From Glandiceps talaboti (taxonomy: Eukaryota > Hemichordata > Enteropneusta > Spengelidae): DNA of 64,000 nucleotides. The translations under genes were made by a program, and so were the position numbers. Below the pieces are notes generated by a model. The model made no database searches. It had not been told where the DNA came from and saw only the letters and a program-made list of their open reading frames with translations. The first letter of the stretch is position 1, and every line of letters starts with the position of its first letter. The stretch is from assembly GCF_964340395.1 (NCBI RefSeq), contig NC_135564.1:20604902-20668901 (forward strand), given 5' to 3'. Positions 48,991-62,336 of this stretch are shown here, piece after piece.

Positions 48991-49307
48991 ATGATGGGCA
49001 AATGGTTAGAGTGGCCCCATGGCTGCCTGAATGGCTAAAGTCCTTGGAGCAAGATTTGAACCACGACTATGCCTCAGTCAACGCAGCTGTATAATTGGGG
49101 ACCTGGTAGGATAGATGTTGATATGTGAATGCTTTAATCCTATGCACTTATAAAGGCTGCAATGGATTGTATGTTCCCCCAGGGAGTTGAGGAAGTATAA
49201 AGGGCCGTTGTGTCACTATAGACCCGAGTCAGGGATAATAATTGTAAAGCACTTTGAGCACAAATAGGGAAAGCGCTATATAAAAACCTATATTATTATG
49301 AACTCTC
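48991..49307 (+). mobile_element. tRNA-derived SINE, near full length
   Basis: RNA polymerase III-type boxes: A box TGGTTAGAGTGG at 49,003-49,014 and a B box-like GATTTGAACC at 49,053-49,062, about 50 bp apart as in tRNA heads. The body includes GGGGACCTGGTAGGATAGAT. The tail AAAGCACTTTGAGCACA...AAGCGCTATATAAAAACC followed by ATTATTAT is of the type widely seen in animal SINEs that borrow LINE tails. A truncated relative is at 8,925-9,102. Confidence 0.85.
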
Positions 49308-51295
49308 TGTAGACATAGGATTAGAAGTGAGTTGTGTCTTAGAATGAAAGGTAAACTTCATTTGTAATGTGTTGTCATGTCAAGCAGAAAGGTAATGTGA
49401 TAATCTGAACAAAGGAAATTGGGATGTGAATAGTTGAATACTTTCTTTGATCTCCGACTAATGAAACCAAATAAATATTGAATCAGATTTCAAAGTGATC
49501 TATTTACTGAAATTACATGATGTCAGAATAATTGGAAAGTTATCGTGAAAACAAACGTGGGTATGTCTCATGATAAAAAAGAATTTAGAAAACTTGTCAA
49601 AACATCCCCACATTTTTGCAAACTTATCTGATTTAGTTATTCTGGAAATAAATTTTGAACAAGTTTAGTTTAGACACACACACATCACATAAAATGGCTG
49701 CAAAAGTTCAATAATTTGAAACCTTTTGGAGGACATGTGGTGAATATGTCACTGAGATATGGAATTGTGATCTTGCATGTTTTTAAAAACATAACTATTA
49801 AAACTGTTTTTGGCTCACGTGACCTCCTTTATTTGTTCTTTGTGTTTCTGTAACCCTCCTCTGGGGATAAACGGAGGTATGTTCCAGTATTGGAATAAAG
49901 AAAGACTTGGTTAACTTGATACTGAAATAAACAAATTGTGACCATTGTATTTAAAAATGGTGACCAGGTGTTAGGAGTTGTCTTTCTACACAAGGTGTTA
50001 GGAGTTGTCTTTCTACACAAGGTAATAACCAACTTCTGTTGCCAAGCTGCATGTTTTAAATAATCACATAGAAAAGAATAGAAAATTGCTATGTGTATTT
50101 TCTTTAAAAATATTAAAATATGTTTCAAACTCTATAATTAAATAAACAAGAAAAATTCAAATTTGACCTCATCAAAAGTGTGGTCTAGATGGGACCGGAA
50201 ATACCCGAAAACTCTCGAAGTAAATCCGAAGGGAACTGACTGAAAAAAGGTCATTTTAAGGTGTTTGCAGACGCTTTTTAAAAGTTTTAAAACCAGAATG
50301 CGTTTCACAAACATGTCGTCTAGCAAATCAGCGATAGTGAATGTGAGCATTTTGAATCACCTTTAAAAAGAAAGTTATCATATAGAAATATGAAGCTGGC
50401 TTTTAATAAAGCTGAAATCTGTCTCAGAGTTGAGTTCATGCTCAATGTACAATATCACTTTAGACTAGGATATGAGGATTATATGCAAGTTTCTAATTTG
50501 CAAAATTTGAAAGGTTTACATTAAAAGAATGTCTTCAGGACAATAAAGTAACATTACAATGGACTTTGTAGAGGATGGCATATTGTTGATGTAAATGCAA
50601 GCAGACTAGCTGTACGTATATATAGATAAATCCTTCAGGGAACTCTCTCTCTCTTTCTCTCTGTAATGGACCCTGCTGGTGTTGACATATGTTTTGCATA
50701 TTATGAGAGCTTTTTTTCCTTCACTGAGTGATTATTGGAAGGTGTTATGAAGCAATGATTGGTGATATTATGGGATGGAATGCAATATGATTGCTTAAGC
50801 TTATTGAAACCCTGGTAATATGTATGTAAGAGAGAATGCCTTCTGGTCAAATTTCCAGTACATTCAGTATATTTTTGCTTGAGGTTTTTAGAACCCTGGT
50901 AATATAAAGTGAAATCTAAAGAATCGCAAAGTTTCCTCTACGTACACTGATTTCATACTTTTGTTAGTATTTAGAGTGAAAATAATTGAGAAGAGGAAAT
51001 CTGATAACATCTGCCAATTTACAGTATAGTCATGTGGTGTGTGTTTACTCTAGGTTTATAGTCCCTGGTCATTCAAAGCTGGGTCTCAGGATAAATCATG
51101 ACAAAGTTTTTAGAATAGTAGAATGTAATATACAGGGAACTATACAGAATATAACATTCACTACATTGTGTTATTTCAACACACAGGGAAAAAAAATGAT
51201 GTTACATTTTTGAGGAGAAAAAAACACACACCCTAGAGATTCATAATCTAAATAAATTATTTGATAAATTGATGAAATGATATCATTGATCATTT
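49308..51295. other. No gene recognised; short two-copy duplication at about 49,967-50,022
   Basis: GTGTTAGGAGTTGTCTTTCT (ACACAAG follows) occurs twice. A 70-residue minus-strand ORF at 50,138-50,350 has an ordinary composition and a locally CpG-richer sequence but no recognisable domain. Confidence 0.55.
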
Positions 51296-52008
51296 TACCA
51301 GGGTTTACCAGTCATTTTAACAGGGTTTACCAGTCATTTTACCAGGGTTTATGTCATTTACCAGGATTCACCAGTCATTTTACCAACTTGAAGGTAAATC
51401 AGTCACCTTACCAAGGTTTACCAATCATTTTATCAGGTTTTATGTCATTTTACCAGGATTCACCAGTCATTTTACCATTAAGGTAGGTCAGTCACCTTAC
51501 CAAGGTTTACCAATCATTTTATCAGGTTTTATGTCATTTTACCAGGATTCACCAGTCATTTTACCAAGGTAGATCAGTCACCTTACCAAGGTTTACCAGT
51601 CATTTTACCAGGGTTTATGTCATTTACCAGGATTCACCAGTCATTTTACCAAGGTAGATCCAGTCACCTTACCAAGGTTTACCAATCATTTTACCAGGGT
51701 TTACCAATCATTTTACCAGGGTTTATGTCATTTACCAGGATTCACCAGTCATTTTACCAAGGTAGATCCAGTCACCTTACCAAGGTTTACCAATCATTTT
51801 ACCAGGGTTTACCAATCATTTTACCAGGGTTTATGTCATTTACCAGGATTCACCAGTCATTTTACCAACAAGGTAGATCAGTCACCTTACCAGGGTTTAC
51901 CAATCATTTTACCAGGGTTTATGTCATTTACCAGGGTTCACCAGTCATTTTACCAAGGTAGATCAGTCACCTTACCAAGGTTTACCAATCATTTTACCAG
52001 GCTTCCTT
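51296..52008. repeat. Complex minisatellite: TTACCAGGGTTTACCAGTCA-type units
   Basis: Short units of about 17-20 bp (TTTTACCAGGGTTTACCAAT) are organised into longer blocks containing TTTATGTCATTTACCAGGAT, TCACCAGTCATTTTACCAAG and GTAGATC.AGTCACCTTACCA. ORFs with SFYQG repeats are artefacts. Confidence 0.92.
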
Positions 52009-54908
52009 ACCAACATTGTGGTATATGAGAACTCAGTGTTGTATAACTAGGTGTTGGCATGTTTATCTCTTCTCTGTTACAAGGGTTCTAAAACATTACC
52101 AACACTACAAATACATGTACTGTCTATACCAGTTATTGAGTTTTACTCGAGAGTTAAATATAACATTGAATTTTGATGAAGAGAGACATTCTATATGAAT
52201 TGTGACCCAGCCATTTTCATAGGAAAAACAAAACTTATTCAGATGTATGAGATTGCTTTGATATTATCAACAAAACTTTGTTAACTTAGAGAGAAGCATC
52301 AAATTGTTATCAAAATTTAGGTGAGATTAGGTAGCTGAAGGTTGTTAGCGATGTTAGAATACATAGTTAGCCTTCAGTGATAGGGTGTGTATCGTGTATA
52401 TCATTATAGTGTTGGCAAATATGATGCATTATAATCACGTTATCGATGTTTTACAAATTAATATCAATTGAAATTATTTCAATATGTAAGAATTTCCTAT
52501 TATCACGAATGCTGATTTTATCACTGTGACCAGGTTGCTAGAATTAGAAGTCAAAATGGGTCCAAATTAGAGTTTAGTGTGGTGAACTATGGCGGAATGT
52601 GGGAAATAATGGCTAATTTTGACTGTATGATATGGGAAACTGTGGTAAATATGGCTCTAGGAACAGTTTTTTTCATACCCATTTACTGCCCCTCACATGT
52701 TGCACCCCTACAAAAAAATGGAATGGTCCTGGCATTGCAATTTTCTTGATGCAGTTGCTTAATATTGAATAGGAATGTACTTTATTTGATGTTCTAAAGA
52801 TTCTGTGTATAGGGATAAATAGAATGACCTGGTTATCAGTATTCAATGACATGAATACATCGCCATGGTGCAGTGGTTATTTAAAGATGGCCTTGACCCA
52901 TTGTGTATGTATGTTGTGGACTGATATGCAAAATTTGCCTTTGCCTTGTCCTCAGTACTGTGTCATGTTGCATCATGGGAAATACGTTTTCTAGATTTCT
53001 CCCCAACCAACACTACCGGCATTGTGTTCTTACAGTACAACAGTTTGGACTTCAGGAATTATGAATAATTAATTCTTCACTACACCCATTTTCTCTCTTC
53101 TATTGCTTTTATAGCTGTGTATTTCAAAAATGTTATTGGATTGATATCAAATAATGAATGTTTAATTTGAGACGTAGTGTGAATTGAGTGTTTTTGCCTG
53201 CAGCTCTAAACATTGATACATTGTACATTAAAAATATCATAATATTGCAGTCACTCATGACAAAACTAATATGAAATTATTAGTAATATTTTGTATTAAA
53301 AATGTCATTTATTATTCATATTCTTTTTCTTAAATCCCCAATGTCTATCATAAACATACAATATTCCCATTTTGTGTGTTATTTGTATCTTTCCATGGCA
53401 GACTTCCATATGGGAATAAACGTTATTGTATCTGGGCAAATTTGATAAATGTAATTATTGTATCATGATGTTTTTTTAATTATGTTGATATTTGGTGTGT
53501 TTGGAAATGACTATTTGCTGCCTTGACAGGAAAAATTTCTATTCCTTGGGTTGTTTTAAAATAACTAAATTCTATTCCTTGGGTTGTTTTAAAATAACTA
53601 CATTGTGAAAAGAGAGATCCAAATTTGCAAATTTAACATAAAATACCACTGGTATCAAAATACAAATTCCTGTATACATGTAGATATGGGTATGATTTAT
53701 TAATAGTGGTGCACATTTCTTGTTTTATTTTTTCTTTCAATTATTATTTTATTTGGGATGGATGGGTGGGTGGGTGGGTGGGTTTGAAATAAATATTTTT
53801 TTGAAGTCTGAGAGACATTGAGCAACCTCCGTTAGGCTGTTGGGATGTCAGCAAAATTCTATATTAAAAGTGAAGTTTCATACATATTCCATGCTAATAA
53901 ACTTTGTAAGGAAGTACATGACAATATTTGAGTTGTGTACATAGTATTTTCTCCTCCTGTATATATTTCTCTGTATTGCATTATGGTCTGATAGTCTAGA
54001 ATGACAGGAAATATAAACCACAATAATACAGCAATATACTCTCATGACCAGGGTCACAAAATAGTTCAAATACACCTGTAGCCACCCCTCTCTCCCCCCC
54101 CCCCCCCTCTCTAAATTTTGATTTAATCCACAGGAAATTGTAACAATTTGACCAACTTTTACCCATCTAACTACCATCCCATATCCCCATCAGTAACATT
54201 ATAAAAACCTGTAATACCTTGTCATGGGGGAAAATGGTATCGGCTGTTTTTCAAAGGATTATGATCACATGACATACAATTATGATCACATGACATACAA
54301 TTATGATCACATGACATAAGTATGTCCAAACCATATGTCAGAAAACAGGTCTTACTAGTGATAAAAGGTTGGAATTTAGTCAATGTTGTCAATATAACTT
54401 GTCAGCTTAGAATGCTTACAATTTGTTATTTTTGAAGTGTATCTAATTAACATATTGAATACAGTTCTCGTTGATACAATTATTAGATGATTGATGAGAA
54501 ATCAAAATAAGTTGAGAATAATTAAATATTGGCATAATTATCACTAAATTCATAAATAGTAGGATTTATTTGCATATGTAATATTACTAGTAAGTACTAC
54601 AAGTAATTATTCACTTTGCTCTTTTTACAAGTGCTCATTGTGTAGTGTGTTCACAGTTACTGTCTACCAGAAAATTTGGCAATTTTATAGGCTTCAACTA
54701 GTTCTGTCTTTTGAATTGAATACGTAGTCTGGTGAGACTGTTTATGTACAAAAAAGCCATTTTAGTCACTTATTTCTACTACTTATTTCTGTGTTTTTGT
54801 TTTCCTGAGAAAATGCAAAAATAAAATAAATCTTTCATCATGCAGTAGCTTGCTGTCACCTTTGTTATAAAATTTGTTATTCAGAATATCAGTGATTTTA
54901 CTTAGTAT
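52009..54908. other. No gene recognised; several small repeats
   Basis: A 36-bp duplication (TTCTATTCCTTGGGTTGTTT) at about 53,537-53,603; a GGGT run at about 53,757-53,783; a C run at about 54,095-54,108; three 21-bp ATTATGATCACATGACATAC units at about 54,257-54,320. Confidence 0.65.
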
Positions 54909-55060
54909 TATAGTACGGGATAGGACAGTTTCTACAAATATAGTACGGGATAGGACAGTTTCTACAAATATAGTACGGGATAGGACAGTTTCTACAAATA
55001 TAGTACGGGATAGGACAGTTTCTACAAATATAGTACGGGATAGGACAGTTTCTACAAATG
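54909..55060. repeat. Minisatellite, five identical units of 30 bp
   Basis: TATAGTACGGGATAGGACAG plus TTTCTACAAA, five perfect copies. The short ORF across it (RDRTVSTNIV repeats) is an artefact of the unit being ten codons. Confidence 0.97.
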
Positions 55061-56499
55061 AGATATCATTACCTTATCCTGCCCTTCATGAACTTTTGTA
55101 TAGTTAAATCTATATTTAGTATTACGTGTTTGCACAAAGTTATTATTTATCATATCATATCTTCCTGTAAAATCATTCTATAATAAATATTATTATGTAT
55201 TACATATTTGAAAAATGACATTAATTGACTCAAGCTGGTATTTGGTTGTGACCTTTGACCCAAATAATTTGACCTATGGGTTAGTACTTCTATTTATATA
55301 GAGGCTAATTTGCTTGGGTAATAATACTTATTTCTATCAATGTACTTTATATTTACTCCTATGTGAGTTAAAAGTGTCAAAACCAATTAATGTCAATTAT
55401 GCAAACTAAGAGATGATATCTAGACTTAGTAACCAATCATATCTTTAGATAAAGTATCCAATCAGATGAATGTACTTAAAACCTCCGTTCTGTGCCAAAA
55501 CTGAATCCAACACTCATGTAAAGAGAGGAACTTTGTAAACTTCGTACAAGTTATACAGCTTTCATTTCTACACCTATTGTCAGTAATGAATCCTATCTCC
55601 CAAGTATTATTTATTGTCAAGCGTATATGTAAATCATCAATTAATTAATACATTAAAGCTGGAAATTTAATTGAAAACTAATTAATGCAATGTCAATTAG
55701 TGAATTCTACATAAAGTTAATCATTTAAATAAACAGCATAAAATTCATATCAAATTGAGTCATTAAACAGCAAAACTGAGTCTACAGTACTAATCTGAAG
55801 TTGGTCACAGATCAAACTATGATTAAAAAATGATATTTTTGAAAATTAAATTATTACTGTAACAGTTCTTGTATAGTATAAGTACTTGATGGTTTGACTT
55901 ACATGCTTGATAGTACAGGCAATAATTACATAATTTATGTACCTGAGATTACTTGCATTTAGCGTGTGCATAGTAGTGGTATTTTCACTGCAGTGCAATA
56001 CTGAAAACATTATTGCATACCTGCATGCAAATGATATGCAAATGAGGACATGATCATTCGCTACACATGAAATCGTATGATCCCGCTGTATTTTTAAATG
56101 ATTTTTATGGAAATTTGCCATTTCAGATGAACAAGGTTGGTATACTCTGGGGTATTTGTGCTTGTACTTGCAGTGTTTTCTGTTGCACTTTTACTCGCTA
56201 CACTTGTAAAATAGAAAAAGAAAAAAGAAAGAAAGAGAAAGAGACAATAAGATAGCAAGAGAGAAAGTACGAAAATAAAAGAAACAATCAGATACACAGA
56301 AAATTAAAAAAAGAAAAGGAAAGAAAAAGAAAGAAAATAAAAGAAAAAACTGCTTGATTGATATTTGATTAAGTTTGGGTGTGTTTGGCAGAGAACAAGA
56401 ACTGGTTGTGAGTGACATAGCTAGAACAGTTTGTGATGTGGTTTGTAATTACTACTACAGTGTATGCACATAGAGTAGTTAAGATTGTATGAATGCTAG
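55061..56499. other. No gene recognised; purine-rich tract at about 56,210-56,350
   Basis: AT-rich, then a GAAA/AAAG-rich purine tract (Lys- or Phe/Ser-rich ORFs are artefacts). Confidence 0.65.
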
Positions 56500-56905
56500 C
56501 ATGGTTTGAAGTAATTGCAGTGTGTGTAGCAACTATGTCATCAGGGTTTGAAGTAATTGCAGTGTGTTTAGCAACTATGTCAGGGTTTGAAGTAATTGCA
56601 GTGTGTGTAGCAACTATGTCAGCAGGGTTTGAAGTAACTGCAGTGTGTGTAGCAACTATGTCAGCAGGGTTTGAAGTAATTGCAGTGTGTGTAGCAACTA
56701 TGTCAGCAGGGTTTGAAGTAACTGCAGTGTGTGTAGCAACTATGTCATCAGGGTTTGAAGTAACTGCAGTGTGTGTAGCAACTATGTCAGCAGGGTTTGA
56801 AGTAATTGCAGTGTGTGTAGCAACTATGTCAGCAGGGTTTGAAGTAATTGCAGTGTGTGTAGCAACTGTCTGGTTTGTAATACTGCAGTGTGTGTAGCAA
56901 CTATG
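56500..56905. repeat. Minisatellite, about ten units of 42 bp
   Basis: GGTTTGAAGTAATTGCAGTG, then TGTGTAGCAACTATGTCAGC, AG. Forty-two bp is 14 codons, so long ORFs run on both strands (VIAVCVATMSAGFE and its antisense). Not considered coding. Confidence 0.94.
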
Positions 56906-57611
56906 CCTGATAAGGAATTCCACTCTTGTAACATATGTCAACAGTTGCTTAAAGAGACAAGACTTTACTTGATATGGATGTCATGTTATCATTTCTAGAA
57001 AGATAAATGAGAGATTGGTGCAATGGCAAACAGGTCAAGTTACACCATAATGTCAGAAAGTGAAGGGGACAGTGGCAAACAGGTCAAGTTACACCATAAT
57101 GTCATTGATTATTAAATGTGAAAGTGAAGGAGACAGTGGCTTTAGACCTTGGTAGTTAAATAATCTCTCACTCCTCTCTAGACAAATTTAAGTATAATTA
57201 TAGTAACTTTATTGAGTTCAGAAATTGTTCTTGCAGTCCACTTGCACTTGTATAGTGGATCGTATTTTACAATGTACTAATTGTTCACTGTAACAAAAAT
57301 GTTGACGTCTGCTTTTTGTCTGCTTTGCTATAACATGGTGTATTTATTGTCATGAGATCACTCCATTGATTGCAGGGATGAACTAAGTTAGTATCATGAC
57401 ATAGCAACACCGAAAATATTTATATATCTACCTACACTGGGTGACAAGTTGATTTTGTGAAATAATAACTATGGCTAAGCCAGATAACTTGATAAAGTCT
57501 ATACATGCAGTGATAGTATTGGTCTTTTACACAGTGAGACATGTACTGTATGAAGTACCCCAAGAAATTATCAGTGATTGCAACCTGTTACTGTAGTGTA
57601 CATCTTGCATC
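56906..57611. other. No gene recognised; two-copy duplication at about 57,018-57,105
   Basis: CAGTGGCAAACAGGTCAAGT (TACACCATAATGTCA follows) is duplicated about 50 bp apart. Rest AT-rich. Confidence 0.65.
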
Positions 57612-60600
57612 GTGTCCACCCAAGTCATACCAGTCAACCCAAGTCATACCAGTCTACCCAAGCCATACCAGACTGTCCACCCAAATCATACCAGTCAACC
57701 CAAGTCATACCAGTCTACCCAAGCCATACCAGACTGTCCACCCAAATCATACCAGTCAACCCAAGTCATACCAGTCTACCCAAGCCATACCAGACTGTCC
57801 ACCCAAATCATACCAGTCAACCCAAATCATACCAGTCAACCCAAATCATACCAGTCCACCCAAATCATACCAGTCCATCCAAATCATACCAGTCCACCCA
57901 AATCATACCAGTCCATCCAAATCATACCAGTCCACCCAAATCATACCAGTCTACCCAAGTCATACCAGTCCATCCAAATCATACCAGTCCACCCAAATCA
58001 TACCAGTCTACCCAAATCATACCAGTCAACCCAAATCATACCAGTCAACCCAAATCATACCAGTCTACCCAAGTCATACCAGTCTACCCAAGTCATACCA
58101 GTCCACCCAAGTCATACCAGTCTACCCAAATCATACCAGTCCACCCAAGTCATACCAGTCCACCCAAGTCATACCAGTCCACGCAAGTCATACCAGTTCA
58201 CCCTAGTCATACCAGTCCACCCAAATCATACCAGTCCACCCAAGTTATACCAGTCCACCCAAGTCATACCAGTCCACCCAAATCATACCAGTCTACCCAA
58301 GTCATACCAGTCTACCCAAGTCATACCAGTCCACCCAAATCATACCAGTCTACCCAAGTCATACCAGTCCACCCAAATCATACCAGTCTACCCAAGTCAT
58401 ACCAGTCCACCCAAATCATACCAGTCTACCCAAGTCATACCAGTCCACCCAAGTCATACCAGTCCACCCAAATCATACCAGTCTACCCAAGTCATACCAG
58501 TCCACCCAAGTCATACCAGTCCACCCAAATCATACCAGTCTACCCAAGTCATACCAGTCCACCCAAATCATACCAGTCTACCCAAGTCATACCAGTCCAC
58601 CCAAGTCATACCAGTCTACCCAAGTCATACCAGTCCACCCAAATCATACCAGTCTACCCAAGTCATACCAGTCCACCCAAGTCATACCAGTCCACCCAAG
58701 TCATACCAGTCCACCCAAGTCATGTCAGTCCACCCAAGTCATACCAGTCCACCCAAGTCATACCAGTTCACCCTAGTCATACCAGTCCACCCAAGTCATA
58801 CCAATCCACCCAAATCATACCAGTCTACCCAAGTCATACCAGTCCACCCAAATCATACCAGTCTACCCAAGTCATACCAGTCCACCCAAATCATACCAGT
58901 CTACCCAAGTCATACCAGTCCACCCAAATCATACCAGTCTACCCAAGTCATACCAGTCCACCCAAGTCATACCAGTCTACCCAAGTCATACCAGTCCACC
59001 CAAATCATACCAGTCTACCCAAGTCATACCAGTCCACCCAAGTCATACCAGTCTACCCAAGTCATACCAGTCCACCCAAATCATACCAGTCTACCCAAGT
59101 CATACCAGTCCACCCAAGTCATACCAGTCCACCCAAGTCATACCAGTCCACCCAAGTCATGTCAGTCCACCCAAGTCATACCAGTCCACCCAAGTCATAC
59201 CAGTTCACCCTAGTCATACCAGTCCACCCAAGTCATACCAATCCACCCAAATCATACCAGTCTACCCAAGTCATACCAGTCCACCCAAATCATACCAGTC
59301 TACCCAAGTCATACCAGTCCACCCAAATCATACCAGTCTACCCAAGTCATACCAGTCCACCCAAATCATACCAGTCTACCCAAGTCATACCAGTCCACCC
59401 AAGTCATACCAGTCCACCCAAATCATACCAGTCTACCCAAGTCATACCAGTCCACCCAAGTCATACCAGTCCACCCAAATCATACCAGTCTACCCAAGTC
59501 ATACCAGTCCACCCAAATCATACCAGTCTACCCAAGTCATACCAGTCCACCCAAGTCATACCAGTCTACCCAAGTCATACCAGTCCACCCAAATCATACC
59601 AGTCTACCCAAATCATACCAGTCCACCCAAATCATACCAGTCTACCCAAGTCATACCAGTCCACCCAAATCATACCAGTCTACCCAAGTCATACCAGTCT
59701 ACCCAAGTCATACCAGTCCACCCAAGTCATACCAGTCTACCCAAGTCATACCAGTCTACCCAAGTCATACCAGTCCACCCAAATCATACCAGTCTACCCA
59801 AATCATACCAGTCCACCCAAGTCATACCAGTCTACCCAAGTCATACCAGTCTACCCAAGTCATACCAGTCCACCCAAATCATACCAGTCTACCCAAATCA
59901 TACCAGTCCACCCAAATCATACCAGTCTACCCAAATCATACCAGTCCACCCAAATCATACCAGTCCACCCAAATCATACCAGTCTACCCAAATCATACCA
60001 GTCCACCCAAGTCATACCAGTCTACCCAAGTCATACCAGTCCACCCAAATCATACCAGTCTACCCAAATCATACCAGTCCACCCAAGTCATACCAGTCTA
60101 CCCAAGTCATACCAGTCCACCCAAATCATACCAGTCTACCCAAATCATACCAGTCCACCCAAGTCATACCAGTCTACCCAAGTCATACCAGTCCACCCAA
60201 ATCATACCAGTCTACCCAAATCATACCAGTCCACCCAAGTCATACCAGTCCACCCAAATCATACCAGTCTACCCAAATCATACCAGTCCACCCTAGTCAT
60301 ACCAGTCCACTCAAATCATACCAGTCCACCCAAGTCATACCAGTCCACCCAAATCATACCAGTCTACCCAAATCATACCAGTCCACCCAAGTCATACCAG
60401 TCCACCCAAATCATACCAGTCTACCCAAATCATACCAGTCCACCCTAGTCATACCAGTCCACTCAAATCATACCAGTCCACCCAAGTCATACCAGTCCAC
60501 CCAAGTCATACCAGTCCACCCAAATCATACCAGTCTACCCAAATCATACCAGTCCACCCTAGTCATACCAGTCCACCCAAATCATACCAGTCTACCCAAA

Positions 60601-61328
60601 TCATACCAGTCTACCCAAATCATACCAGTCCACCCTAGTCATACCAGTCCACCCAAATCATACCAGTCTACCCAAATCATACCAGTCCACCCTAGTCATA
60701 CCAGTCCACCCTAGTCATACCAGTCCACCCAAATCATACCAGTCTACCCAAATCATACCAGTCCACCCTAGTCATACCAGTCCACCCAAATCATACCAGT
60801 CTACCCAAATCATACCAGTCTACCCAAATCATACCAGTCCACCCAAGTCATACCAGTCCACCCAAATCATACCAGTCTACCCAAATCATACCAGTCCACC
60901 CTAGTCATACCAGTCTACCCAAGTCATACCAGTCTACCCAAGTCATACCAGTCCACCCAAATCATACCAGTCTACCCAAATCATACCAGTCTACCCAAAT
61001 CATACCAGTCTACCCAAATCATACCAGTCTACCCAAATCATACCAGTCTACCCAAATCATACCAGTCCACCCAAATCATACCAGTCTACCCAAATCATAC
61101 CAGTCTACCCAAATCATACCAGTCCACCCAAGTCATACCAGTCCACCCAAGTCATACCAGTCCACCCAAATCATACCAGTCTACCCAAATCATACCAGTC
61201 TACCCAAGTCATACCAGTCCACCCAAATCATACCAGTCTACCCAAATCATACCAGTCCACCCAAATCATACCAGTCTACCCAAATCATACCAGTCCACCC
61301 AAATCATACCAGTCCACCCAAATCATGT
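57612..61328. repeat. Very large minisatellite, about 195 units of 19 bp
   Basis: Unit CATACCAGTCCACCCAAGT with variants at TCC/TCT/TCA and AAGT/AAAT/TAGT. Nineteen is not a multiple of three, so each ORF cycles through all frames every 57 bases, and since the unit lacks plus-strand stops the array is open in all plus frames; this yields apparent proteins of up to 956 residues. Longer-range duplication is visible: the rare CATGTCAGTC variant at 58,721 and 59,158 is 437 bp (23 units) apart with matching neighbours. Confidence 0.96.
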
Positions 61329-61622
61329 CATCAGATATTCTTATATTATTTATTTGTTGAATCTAACCGTAAAGTGCCCACCATAGAACTTTCACACACT
61401 TATTATTGTATTATACCAAGTATCGTTTCCAATGCAATTCATTGAACCAGGACAATAACTTTCTGTATTACGCCACAGCACTGTTTGCCTAAGGTATAGC
61501 AATAATTAAGAGGCACACTCATTGATATCTGTTCATGCAGTGATTTGGCTTTGTTACTTCCTTCACTGACTATACATAATTTTGTTTTTTAAGTAAAATA
61601 ATGTTGCCATGCCACTACATGG
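61329..61622. other. Spacer, nothing recognised
   Basis: AT-rich. Confidence 0.6.
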
Positions 61623-61770
61623 GGTATATGATAAAACCTTTATGGCCTGGATATGGGTTTTGCAGACCATGGTAGTACGGCTTACAGGACTATCTTAAAG
61701 TCGGGCCCTTTCACCATACAACCTCAGTCTGCAAAATCCATTTCTGGGCCATAAAGATTATCCTCATACT
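61623..61770. mobile_element. Small foldback element
   Basis: TATATGATAAAACCTTTATG (GCC follows) at the left pairs with the reverse complement of GGCCATAAAGATTATCCTCA at the right; GGGTTTTGCAGAC pairs with GTCTGCAAAATCC. The centre is ATCTTAAAGTCGGGCCC. About 148 bp, no ORF. Confidence 0.65.
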
Positions 61771-62215
61771 TTTTGTATATGTGATTTATTTTTACCTCAA
61801 GTATAAATGGTGCTATATATTTAATAATGTATCATACGTAGTTTTATGATCACATTACATCCACGTCTGTTACACTCACATGAGTTATCACCTGTGTTGT
61901 AATGGACACCAAATATCGCACACTGGTGTATCAAAAATGAAATATACTTCCCAGGGTTTTTAGAGTCTAAACCTGCCCTCTATACCTGCAATGCATTTTT
62001 AATCAGAACTATACTCCCCTGACATACAAGTTATCAAGATATGGTAGGCATTTTATACTCTAGAGTAAGTTGTCAACACCCGGTATAGCCATATCAGACA
62101 TGATCTGTACCATGTTAAATTTGTAAGATTTATATCCACAACATTGCTTTTTGCTATTCCTAACTGTATACAAATGACTCAAGGGCTGTTTATAGATAAT
62201 AATCATATATAATCT
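61771..62215. other. Spacer, nothing recognised
   Basis: AT-rich with no repeats of note. Confidence 0.6.
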
Positions 62216-62336
62216 CCCGGTATTCGGAATGAGTGCTACGTCATCGAGGATGAATGATTCCCCTTATGTCGGCCGTATCCCTCCGAGCCGATAGACGAAT
62301 CATGAGTCCGAGATGACGTAGCACGAATGAGAAATA
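62216..62336. repeat. GC-richer inverted repeat containing TACGTCA
   Basis: CGGTATTCGGAATGAGTGCT (ACGTCATCG follows) pairs with the right arm, which contains ATGACGTAGCAC, ATGAGAAATACCG. The 12-base core GTGCTACGTCAT/ATGACGTAGCAC is perfect. The loop includes GTCGGCCGTATCCCTCCGAG. Probably a small foldback element; CRE-like sites sit in both arms. Confidence 0.75.

Noticed and set aside
49053-49062. Possible stand-alone tRNA gene from the B box-like sequence
   Set aside because: No cloverleaf can be drawn; body and tail identify a SINE.
50138-50350. 70-codon minus-strand ORF in locally CpG-richer DNA
   Set aside because: No domain, no splice context; could be an exon, but not supportable.
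51277-51961. SFYQG- and YQGL-repeat ORFs
   Set aside because: Complex minisatellite of TTACCAGGG-type units.
56369-56941. 190-residue minus and 134-residue plus ORFs
   Set aside because: Artefacts of the 42-bp minisatellite; symmetric openness on both strands.
57578-60448. 956-residue plus-strand ORF and its companions at 57,541-58,206 and 57,612-59,213
   Set aside because: Produced entirely by the 19-bp array, whose unit lacks stops in all plus frames; no start context, splice or domain support.
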